Shown here piece after piece: positions 1 to 5,906 of a DNA stretch of 7,541 nucleotides; the first letter of the stretch is position 1; every line of letters starts with the position of its first letter. Both the position numbers and the translations under genes were made by a program. The DNA lies in assembly GCA_030673085.1 (NCBI GenBank), contig DAOVFE010000075.1:1-7541 (forward strand), given 5' to 3'. Under the pieces are notes generated by a model. That model ran no database searches and had not been told where the DNA came from. It saw only the letters and a program-made list of their open reading frames with translations. Source of the DNA: Anaerolineales bacterium (GTDB lineage: Bacteria > Chloroflexota > Anaerolineae > Anaerolineales > E44-bin32).

Positions 1-210
1 TACCACCCCAATCGCAAAAGTCTTACCGGTTGATAACCGCCTTGCCACTAAATTAGGTGAGTAGTCAAGTTCTTCCGCAATTTTAAATATTCGAGACTTA
101 GTTTTCTCTTTAACAAGAGGGCTGTTGTTTAAGGCACGTGAAACTGTTCCGGGTGTAACACCAGCGCGTTGAGCAATATCTCTTATAGTAGTTGCGTTTT
201 TATTGGGCAA
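1..210 (-). CDS. LacI-family transcriptional regulator, N-terminal part (cut by window edge)
   Basis: Seventy codons read on the minus strand from a TTG at 210-208 to the window edge. The translation has the LacI/GalR layout. Residues 8-28 are the helix-turn-helix (TIRDIAQRAGV, then TPGTVSRALN as turn and recognition helix). Residues 44-60 hold the third helix and the hinge (IAEELDYSPNLVARRL), with Leu59 in the place of the hinge leucine that intercalates into the operator. Residues 66-70 (AIGVV) begin the sugar-binding-protein-like effector domain, which lies outside the window. A TGA stop lies in frame two codons upstream of the TTG, and no ATG or GTG follows in the HTH, so TTG is the only plausible start. 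There is no clear Shine-Dalgarno sequence. Family members are mostly repressors of carbohydrate uptake or catabolism genes. The ligand cannot be told from this fragment. The gene looks more AT-rich than the other genes here. Confidence 0.93.
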   Translation of the reverse strand, partial: MPNKNATTIRDIAQRAGVTPGTVSRALNNSPLVKEKTKSRIFKIAEELDYSPNLVARRLSTGKTFAIGVV

Positions 211-212
211 AT

Positions 213-226
213 TTCAACCGGTTGAA
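213..226. promoter_or_regulatory. Palindromic operator of the LacI type, probably autoregulatory
   Basis: TTCAACCGGTTGAA is a perfect 14-base palindrome with a central CG, the usual form of a LacI/GalR-family operator. It lies between the predicted transcription start (about 231) and the start codon (210). A repressor bound here would block the lacI gene itself. The core CAACCGGTTG recurs at 3901-3910. The palindrome is seen directly; its role is inferred from family and position. Confidence 0.65.
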
Positions 227-237
227 TTTTAGCGCGA

Positions 238-267
238 ATTATAGCATTTCTATTATATGGTTGTCAA
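238..267 (-). promoter_or_regulatory. Sigma70-type promoter of the LacI-family gene
   Basis: On the minus strand a perfect TTGACA (267-262) is followed after 18 bases by a perfect TATAAT (243-238). Transcription should start near 231, giving a leader of about 20 bases before the TTG start at 210. A second TATAAT (257-252) lies in the spacer but has no -35 partner. The -35 box sits in the middle of the inverted repeat at 257-271. Confidence 0.8.
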
Positions 268-271
268 CCAT
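257..271. promoter_or_regulatory. Second inverted repeat over the lacI -35 box
   Basis: ATGGTTG and CAACCAT are perfect 7-base arms separated by one base, with the -35 hexamer (262-267) at the centre. The arms carry the same CAACC/GGTTG pentamers as the palindrome at 213-226, but in the opposite order. This could be a second regulator site, or a by-product of the TTGACA context. Confidence 0.35.
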
Positions 272-682
272 CCGAATTGAGGGGGTTGAAAAAGAAGTAA
301 GGGATTCACAGGGAGGGCAATATTAATACAATGACATCATCATCTCACCATCGTCGGAGAAAGCCATGGAGAAAGCTCACTTTGCCAATCAAGATGGGGA
401 TCATTCCTTCTTCGGACAGTGTGCTCTATAAGCCTACTTTTTCCACCCTCTCTTTACGCCACATTAAAAAACATTGTCGAACACACTCAATTCGCCCGAC
501 CATAAATGGCCTGGCATAGATGGTACAATAATTTTCTAAGTCTACCCTCGATGCACTATGCTGCACTTGATGCGCTTGCTTTATGGCCAATTTGAGTGAC
601 GCTCTAAATATGGCTTCCATATCCTGCCTTACCAGGTGGAAATAGCTATTGTTATCAGGCTAATATTCTCGGAGATGTTGAC
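272..682. other. Intergenic spacer between lacI and the PPDK_N-domain gene
   Basis: I find no convincing gene here. Two short overlapping open frames (331-519 plus, 426-620 minus) resemble no protein I know and lack well-placed ribosome sites. Seen in the spacer: a copy of the dispersed GTTGAAAAAGA motif at 285-295; a possible extended -10 (TGgTACAAT, 521-529) without a good -35, which would give a leader of about 150 bases for the gene at 683; and a small hairpin ATATGG-CTT-CCATAT at 608-622. No terminator with a T-run was found. Confidence 0.5.
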
Positions 683-3010
683 ATGGCCTTTGATCCCTCA
701 GAGTTTCCCCGAGTCCTAACTATATACCTCGAACTTAGCAACTACCCTATCATGGCGGGGCGCATCCGAGAACGGATGCGTAAAGAGCTCTTCAAGCGGC
801 GGATCATCTCCGCGGAAACATTCGAAGAAGAGGTCCGTCAAAAGGCTATTCACTCTCAGCAACGAGAAGGCCTTATCGATCCATTTGGAGAGGAATCTCC
901 CAACACCTGGAATGAGCGCATATCCATTATTCAAGACCATCTGACTGATTTCTACTTCGCCTATAACCTCCCTCATGATCTTTTCGCCAAGTTAGTGCGT
1001 GAAGTATTAGCCAAGCGCCTTGATCCGCATGAGGTAGTACTATCCTTCCATCCCGAGCTGGCCCCCTGGGACATGCTATTTGCCCAGGGAGAAGCCTATG
1101 AGGCTCTGCCCGACGACGAGCGGTTCAAGGTTCGCCACCACCTTCAGGAGATTAAGGTAGTGCTGATCAAATCAATGATCAGCGACCACCTCGAATACGT
1201 GGGCATCGCAAAAAAGTGGTTCACCATTGCCGATATTACAGAAATTCGTTCCCGCCGGGTAGGACGAGGAAGGATCGGCGGCAAAGCGGCCGGACTTATG
1301 CTCGCCGAGTGTATTTTGCGCAAGGTCGAGTCTCCTGACCTGTTGAGCCATTTGCGCATTCCACGCTCATGGTTCCTTGGCGCTGACGTGTTTTACCGAT
1401 TCACGCAACACAACGACTTAATCGAATTCAGCGACCAGAAATACAAGAGTGAAACTGAGATTAGAGATGAATATCCGACTGTCCGTGATCGCTATTTTGC
1501 CGGAACTTTTCCCCACGACACAGTTGAAGGATTGCGGGCTATTGTCCAACAGGTCGGAAAGACACCTTTGATTGTCCGCTCCTCTAGCTTGCTGGAAGAT
1601 TCCTTTGGCACATCATTCGCCGGAAAGTACCAAAGTCACTTCTGCCCTAATCAGGATACTCCAGAGGAAAATCTCAACAATCTACTTGCTGCCATAAAAA
1701 AGGTTTATGCTTCAGTCTATTGTTCGGAAGTAATGACCTATCGCCGGCAAATGGGATTGCTCGATTATGACGAGCGGATGGGCATTCTGATTCAAGAGGT
1801 TCAGGGCCGCCAACATGGACAATGGTTTTATCCAGATGCTTCCGGCGTGGCCTTCTCTCGCAACCAATACCGATGGAACCCTTGCATCGATCGTAAGGCC
1901 GGGTTTATACGCCTGGTATGGGGGTTGGGTACCCGAGCGGTTGAGCAGTATGAGGACGATTATCCTCGCCTAGTCGCTCTGAGCCACCCCGCGCTTTTCC
2001 CCAACTCAGACCCTAAACATATCCGCCGTTATTCGCAGCGATACATCGATCTGATCGATCTGGATGCCAATGTTTTTTGCTCCCAGCCAATCTCCAAGTT
2101 GCTTTGCAGCACAACACCACTGCTGCGCTACTTCAGCCAGCGATACAGCGAGGGACACTTGCAGAGCTTCTTCGGCATTCCGCTCGAACTTGATCCAAGC
2201 GAACTGGTGATCACCTTCGATGGAGCGTTGCGCGACACAAATTTCCCCCAGCTAATGCGCCAGATGCTCGAAACACTTGAAGACGCTTATCATTGCCCGG
2301 TTGACACAGAATTCGTTCTTATGCTGGATGAAGCCGGGGATGGGCCGCCTACTCCAATAATACATCTGGTCCAGTGTCGCCCTCAGAGCCGCATGCATGG
2401 CAAAGCGGTTGCTATTCCGAAGAACATTCCGCCCGAACGACGCCTTTTTCTCAGCCAGCGCTTGATACCCGATGGCCGCGTTTCTGATATACGCTTTGCT
2501 GTTTATGTCGGCGAAAAGGAGTATCGCGCGTTGACGAATTCATCCCAACGGCATGAATTCTCACGCTTGATCGGTCGCATTAACGACCGCTTGGCTGATG
2601 AGACCTTTATCCTGCTTGCTCCTGGGCGGTGGGGCAGCGTGAATCCAGAACTCGGCATACCGGTTACCTATGCCGATATCTATAACTCAAGAGCCTTGAT
2701 CGAGATTGTTGCGAGCGAATCGGCTCCCGAACCATCCTACGGCACCCACTTTTTCCAAGACCTGGTCGAAGCAAATATCTACATGCTTGTGCTGGCGCTT
2801 CATGATCCGGGCGCTGAATTTAACCAGGACTTCTTCAATAAGTCGCCAAGCGCTTTGGCTAAATTGATGCCGGAGGATTCGGCCTGGGAATCTCATATAC
2901 GTATAATTGACATTCCATCTGTTGCCCGCGGGGATATGGGTGAATTAGTCATGGATGGCGACACTGGGACTGCGCTGGCCTATCTAAAGACAAATAGCAA
3001 CGACTTGTAG
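683..3010 (+). CDS. PEP/pyruvate-binding (PPDK_N) domain protein, stand-alone ATP-grasp type
   Basis: A 775-residue cytoplasmic protein. Its middle part matches the ATP-binding N-terminal domain of pyruvate phosphate dikinase and PEP synthase. Seen in order: GGKAAGL (199-205, Lys201), IVRSSSLLEDSFG...FAGKY (297-316, Arg299), MGILIQEV (366-373), SGVAFSRN (387-394), VWGLGT (412-417), and DTEF...LVQCRP (541-567, with Asp541, Glu543, Gln564, Arg566). These are the counterparts of the residues that hold ATP in PPDK, so nucleotide binding or phosphotransfer is likely retained. Residues 1-190 are a helix-rich segment I do not recognise. The C-terminal 200 residues contain PGRWGSVNPELGIP (647-660) and GTHFFQDL (687-694), which I recall from other uncharacterised PEP-synthase-like proteins. 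No GG-x-x-x-HA phosphohistidine swivel and no PEP/pyruvate TIM barrel follow, so this is not a complete PPDK or PEP synthase; its acceptor is unknown. GGAG at 671-674, eight bases before the ATG, supports the start. It is monocistronic and converges on pcm. Confidence 0.88.
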   Translation: MAFDPSEFPRVLTIYLELSNYPIMAGRIRERMRKELFKRRIISAETFEEEVRQKAIHSQQREGLIDPFGEESPNTWNERISIIQDHLTDFYFAYNLPHDLFAKLVREVLAKRLDPHEVVLSFHPELAPWDMLFAQGEAYEALPDDERFKVRHHLQEIKVVLIKSMISDHLEYVGIAKKWFTIADITEIRSRRVGRGRIGGKAAGLMLAECILRKVESPDLLSHLRIPRSWFLGADVFYRFTQHNDLIEFSDQKYKSETEIRDEYPTVRDRYFAGTFPHDTVEGLRAIVQQVGKTPLIVRSSSLLEDSFGTSFAGKYQSHFCPNQDTPEENLNNLLAAIKKVYASVYCSEVMTYRRQMGLLDYDERMGILIQEVQGRQHGQWFYPDASGVAFSRNQYRWNPCIDRKAGFIRLVWGLGTRAVEQYEDDYPRLVALSHPALFPNSDPKHIRRYSQRYIDLIDLDANVFCSQPISKLLCSTTPLLRYFSQRYSEGHLQSFFGIPLELDPSELVITFDGALRDTNFPQLMRQMLETLEDAYHCPVDTEFVLMLDEAGDGPPTPIIHLVQCRPQSRMHGKAVAIPKNIPPERRLFLSQRLIPDGRVSDIRFAVYVGEKEYRALTNSSQRHEFSRLIGRINDRLADETFILLAPGRWGSVNPELGIPVTYADIYNSRALIEIVASESAPEPSYGTHFFQDLVEANIYMLVLALHDPGAEFNQDFFNKSPSALAKLMPEDSAWESHIRIIDIPSVARGDMGELVMDGDTGTALAYLKTNSNDL

Positions 3011-3039
3011 TCATTCGGGCTACTTTCTATGCCGGTCAA

Positions 3040-3699
3040 TCAGGCCATCCCCGACGGCCAGCCATATTCACCAATAAGGGGGACAAACGCCACCGGTATC
3101 AGCTTCTCCCTACTGATGATTTCGCCTTGACGAGTCCATCGCTCGAGGTATTGCCCACCGTGCCCGCCGGCCGGTAGCACCAGCCGGCCGCCGTCAGCCA
3201 ATTGTTCTTTCAATGGCTCGGGAACGCTAGGCGCGGCCGCGGTAATCACAATCGCGTCAAAGGGCATCTCTTCCGGAAGCCCCCGAGTCCCATCACCGAT
3301 CTCAACTTTAACTTTTTCTAAACCAATCGCGGCTAGATTCTCGCGTGCTCTTTCGGCCAGCTCTTGGATTCGTTCAATCGTGTAAACTTTATCCACCAGC
3401 TGCGCCAAAATAGCCGCCTGATAACCCGACCCAGTACCTACTTCCAGGACTTTATCTTCGGGTTTCAGTTCTAGTAGCTGCGTCATTAAAGCTACAATGT
3501 ATGGCTGAGAGATGGTCTGCTGGTGTCCAATTCGCAAGGGATAATCACAATAAGCCCGGTTGCGAATATTAGAGGGAACAAACAAGTGGCGCGGCACTGC
3601 GCGCATGGCCGCAAGCAGACGCTCATCCACAATTCCCCTGCGCTCCAGCTGCTCTACCACCATCCGCTCGCGCGGCTTTTTGTACTTCTCTTCCCCCAT
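3040..3699 (-). CDS. pcm: Protein-L-isoaspartate O-methyltransferase
   Basis: A 219-residue cytosolic enzyme that transfers a methyl group from S-adenosylmethionine to L-isoaspartyl residues, starting repair of aged proteins. Typical bacterial members are about 210 residues. The family's N-terminal helix is present (MVVEQLERRGIVDERLLAAMRAVPRHLFVP, residues 13-42). The substrate and active-site loop is GHQQTISQPYIVALM (58-72). SAM motif I is VLEVGTGSGYQAA (84-96). An acidic residue follows at the end of the next strand (VYTIER, Glu109). Next come GDGTRG (135-140), DAIVITAAAPSVP (148-160) and GGRLVLPAGG (170-179), then a typical FVPLIGEYGW end. The start at 3699 has AGGG seven bases upstream; Met13 is a possible alternative. 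It is divergent from the DUF4139 gene and convergent with the PPDK_N gene, with no partner gene such as surE beside it. Confidence 0.96.
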   Translation of the reverse strand: MGEEKYKKPRERMVVEQLERRGIVDERLLAAMRAVPRHLFVPSNIRNRAYCDYPLRIGHQQTISQPYIVALMTQLLELKPEDKVLEVGTGSGYQAAILAQLVDKVYTIERIQELAERARENLAAIGLEKVKVEIGDGTRGLPEEMPFDAIVITAAAPSVPEPLKEQLADGGRLVLPAGGHGGQYLERWTRQGEIISREKLIPVAFVPLIGEYGWPSGMA

Positions 3700-3716
3700 C
3701 CCTTTTCCCTGGATCT

Positions 3717-3747
3717 ATTATATGCTTTGCAATGCGTCCAGCAAAGC
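3717..3747 (-). promoter_or_regulatory. Probable pcm promoter with an internal inverted repeat
   Basis: A perfect TATAAT lies at 3722-3717 on the minus strand. Sixteen bases upstream is TTGCTG, a weak -35. Transcription would start near 3710, leaving a leader of only about 11 bases that begins with the AGGG ribosome site. A perfect 7-base inverted repeat, GCTTTGC (3724-3730) and GCAAAGC (3741-3747) with a 10-base spacer, fills the promoter spacer and could be an operator. Confidence 0.45.
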
Positions 3748-3811
3748 GAGGTTAGCCAGTTTGAAACGATTACCTCGTCACTAAAGCGCGCCTATGTCAA
3801 TAGTCTAATCG

Positions 3812-3834
3812 GAGAGTGTTGAAAAAGAGAAATC
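3812..3834 (+). repeat. Dispersed GTGTTGAAAAAGAG repeat, copy in the pcm/DUF4139 spacer
   Basis: This 23-base stretch matches 7324-7346 at 22 of 23 positions. Related, more degenerate copies lie at 285-295 and about 5796-5813. All four are in intergenic DNA and in the same orientation. No transposase and no inverted partner copy is present in the window. Such motifs are often solitary ends of insertion sequences or small mobile elements; that origin is inferred. Confidence 0.55.
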
Positions 3835-3899
3835 CCTTGCCGAAATGATAATATACAGGCTTGTGATTCTCTTCCGCCATTTGTATCCTTCGGCCAAAT

Positions 3900-3911
3900 C
3901 CAACCGGTTGG
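3900..3911. promoter_or_regulatory. Palindrome sharing its core with the lacI operator
   Basis: CCAACCGGTTGG is a perfect 12-base palindrome whose central ten bases equal those of the palindrome at 213-226. It lies 68 bases before the start of the DUF4139 lipoprotein gene and about 40-50 bases upstream of its likely transcription start. That would suit either an activator-like site or a repressor site just upstream of the -35 region. Its regulator is probably of the LacI family, possibly the one encoded at 1-210. Confidence 0.5.
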
Positions 3912-3936
3912 GAACCGCAACCGCCCGCGCATCGTC

Positions 3937-3970
3937 TATAGAATAGGTCCTTTACCCCCTATTAAGGAGG
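3937..3970 (+). promoter_or_regulatory. Weak -10 element and strong Shine-Dalgarno of the DUF4139 gene
   Basis: TATAGAAT at 3937-3944 offers a -10 hexamer (TAGAAT, five of six matches), but no good -35 stands 16-18 bases before it, so activation by a bound protein is possible. AAGGAGG at 3964-3970 is a near-perfect ribosome binding site eight bases before the ATG at 3979 and fixes that start. Confidence 0.5.
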
Positions 3971-3978
3971 ATTTCATC

Positions 3979-5469
3979 ATGAACGCCCGTAGACTATCGA
4001 TATTAACCGTTGCTAGTTTTATGCTCCTAGCTATAGCCGGAGCCTGTATAGGAGGAGACAGCGACGTCACACCGACCGCCCTGACCTCCATCCCCTCTGC
4101 TGCAGCCTCCACACCTAATCTCTCCCTTACAGTGTATAACCAGGGTAGCGCCCTTGTACGCGATCGACGCCAGTTCGAGCTTAGCAAGGGGTTTAATGAG
4201 ATCGCCTTTCGTGAAGTTGCCGCTAGCATAGATCCGACTAGTGTCCTCTTTAAATCTATCACCGACCCTGAAGGCATGGTTGTGTTGGAGCAGAACTACG
4301 TCTACGATCTCGTTGGAACCAGCGCCCTGCTTAATAAGTATCTCGACCAGAAAATACAGGTCGTAACTAACGACGGCGAGCTGCATGAGGGACTACTTCT
4401 AAGTGGTCGCGATGACCTTATATTGCAGGAATCTAGTGGGGAAGTCACGGTAATTAAAAGCACTGAAATACAGCGATTCTCCTTTCCTGAACTGCCTGAT
4501 GGACTGATCACACGGCCTACTCTTGTTTGGCAATTGCTCGCTAATCAGGCCGGCACCCAAGATGTCGAAATCACATATCTCACCAGCGGGATATCCTGGA
4601 GAGCCGACTATGTGCTGCTTCTGGCGGATGATGACAGCTCGCTCGATCTCGATGGCTGGATCACGCTCAATAACACCAGCGGCGCAACCTTTGAGGATGC
4701 ACAGCTCAAGCTGATCGCCGGCGATCTTCAGCGGATTAGCCCCGAAGGCTATGCCGTTGATAGAGCCTATGCCGAAGAGATGCCTTTATCCGGCGCGGCG
4801 CCGGTCGAAGAGCGCGAGTTCTTCGAATACCATCTGTATGAAATTCCACGGCCGGTGACCGTGCATGATAATGAGTCCAAGCAAATTGAATTCGTCAGCG
4901 CCGCAGGCGTTCCTGCCGAAAAGTTCTTCGTCTATGATGGTCTGCAGTGCCGTGGCGGATACTGGTACTGCAGCTTCTACGGTTCAGCGCGCACTGATCC
5001 TTCCTATGGAATCGCCACCAACACCAAAGTCATGGTTATGGTTGAGTTTGATACCGAGAACGTCGACGCCGACCTCCCGGCGGGGCGCATTCGCCTTTAC
5101 CAGCAGGATATAGATGGCGCTGCTCTTCTAATCGGCGAGGACTCGATCGATCATACGCCGAAGGGCGAGGAAATACGGCTCTATGTCGGCGACGCTTTCG
5201 ACATCGTCGGTGAGCGAATCCAAACCGATTTCCGTCGGCCCCGCGAGAATGTTCTCGAAGAAGATTTCAAGATCACCTTGCGTAATCATAAAGATGAAGC
5301 TGCTGAGGTCCGGGTTGTTGAGCATCTCTCGCGCTGGAGCGAGTGGCGCATAACTAGCTCCACATCAGATTACGTAAAAATGGATTCGTCAACCATCGAG
5401 TTCCGGGTTAATATCCCCGCCAATGGCGAACGCACCATCCGCTACACGGTTCGCTACGAATGGCCGTAA
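3979..5469 (+). CDS. DUF4139 domain-containing lipoprotein
   Basis: A 496-residue exported protein of unknown function. The N-terminus has Arg4-Arg5, a hydrophobic stretch (LSILTVASFMLLAIA, 6-20), and AGAC with Cys23 as the probable lipidation site; the lipobox is slightly off consensus. A Ser/Thr/Pro/Ala-rich linker (28-46) precedes the folded part. Residues 49-170 are the N-terminal beta domain (LTVYNQGSALVRDRR). From about 180 comes the DUF4139 signature: ITYLTSGISWRADYVLLL (198-215), GWITLNNTSGATFEDAQLKLIAGD (226-249), LYEIPRPVTV (286-295), LPAGRIRLYQQD (366-377), and GEDSIDHTPKGEEIRLYVGDAFDIVGERIQTDF (386-418). It ends with a beta-rich tail. Known relatives are often called mucoidy-inhibitor MuiA-like, without a defined biochemical role. 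An unusual aromatic insert, GLQCRGGYWYCSFYG (321-335), has two cysteines that could pair outside the membrane. It is monocistronic, with a hairpin 23 bases after the stop. Confidence 0.9.
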   Translation: MNARRLSILTVASFMLLAIAGACIGGDSDVTPTALTSIPSAAASTPNLSLTVYNQGSALVRDRRQFELSKGFNEIAFREVAASIDPTSVLFKSITDPEGMVVLEQNYVYDLVGTSALLNKYLDQKIQVVTNDGELHEGLLLSGRDDLILQESSGEVTVIKSTEIQRFSFPELPDGLITRPTLVWQLLANQAGTQDVEITYLTSGISWRADYVLLLADDDSSLDLDGWITLNNTSGATFEDAQLKLIAGDLQRISPEGYAVDRAYAEEMPLSGAAPVEEREFFEYHLYEIPRPVTVHDNESKQIEFVSAAGVPAEKFFVYDGLQCRGGYWYCSFYGSARTDPSYGIATNTKVMVMVEFDTENVDADLPAGRIRLYQQDIDGAALLIGEDSIDHTPKGEEIRLYVGDAFDIVGERIQTDFRRPRENVLEEDFKITLRNHKDEAAEVRVVEHLSRWSEWRITSSTSDYVKMDSSTIEFRVNIPANGERTIRYTVRYEWP

Positions 5470-5492
5470 ACGGCGGAATGATCGCCAAATAT

Positions 5493-5528
5493 AATGCCCG
5501 CAGGGACGAGTCTGTCGCTGCGGGCATT
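5493..5528 (+). terminator. Hairpin terminator after the DUF4139 gene
   Basis: AATGCCCGCAG (5493-5503) and CTGCGGGCATT (5518-5528) form a perfect 11-base GC-rich stem with a 14-base loop. It begins 23 bases after the stop codon. Only a broken T-run follows (CTCATTCATC), so it may stop transcription weakly or mainly protect the 3' end. Confidence 0.65.
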
Positions 5529-5906
5529 CTCATTCATCTCCCCAGATCGCCTTGCCTTTTTAATGCTCTAGACTATTACAGTAAAACCTAAATCGCTTAA
5601 CCCTTTTAACCTGACACAAACCTAAGCTAGTCGGTATCAAGCGGCATGCATATCGGCCTGGAGACGAGTCGCTATTCGTCTCCTGAATCGATGCCAAACT
5701 CGATTTAACATTCGTTAAACAATTAAATATTTTTAAGGCGTCCCGACAGTGCAATCAATTGCAGTCACTGGTTGAACTGCCTCCTCAATCACATAATCAG
5801 AGATGTTGAAAAATCGCGGCCCATCATATCCGCAAGTTTGGAGTAGTGAACCAACGGGCTACTGTGCTATAAATTATCCATAAAGGTTAAAGCGAGTAAG
5901 CACAAG
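5529..5906. other. Intergenic spacer upstream of the AraC-GyrI gene
   Basis: I see no gene here. The spacer holds a perfect hairpin GGAGACGA / TCGTCTCC (5660-5667 with 5676-5683) enclosed by GGCAT (5643-5647) and ATGCC (5691-5695). It also holds an inverted repeat TTTAAC-ATTC-GTTAAA (5704-5719), two direct TTAACC copies nine bases apart (5597-5602, 5606-5611), and a reverse copy at 5885-5890. A degenerate copy of the GTTGAAAAA repeat lies at about 5796-5813. TATAAA at 5868-5873 is a possible -10 for the next gene, without a good -35. Confidence 0.5.

Noticed and set aside
331..519. Open frame of 62 codons on the plus strand
   Set aside because: Arginine- and serine-rich with no known resemblance. 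The purine-rich stretch GGGAGGG at 311-317 is too far from the ATG, and another frame overlaps on the other strand.
426..620. Open frame of 64 codons on the minus strand
   Set aside because: No ribosome site and no family resemblance; it overlaps the plus-strand frame. Likely chance.
1162..1183. Perfect inverted repeat GCTGATCA-N6-TGATCAGC inside the PPDK_N gene
   Set aside because: It lies in the middle of a coding region with no promoter nearby, and the codons explain it. A chance palindrome is the simplest view.
3167..3193. GCCGGCCGG / CCGGCCGCC inverted GC-rich stretch in pcm
   Set aside because: It encodes the conserved GGRLVLPAGG region of the enzyme, so protein constraint explains it.
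3523..3822. Overlapping plus-strand open frames over the start of pcm
   Set aside because: They are antisense to a clearly recognised gene and have no protein-like features.
4790..4804. Perfect palindrome CCGGCGC-G-GCGCCGG in the DUF4139 gene
   Set aside because: It arises from alanine- and glycine-type codons in a GC-rich stretch, with no regulatory context.
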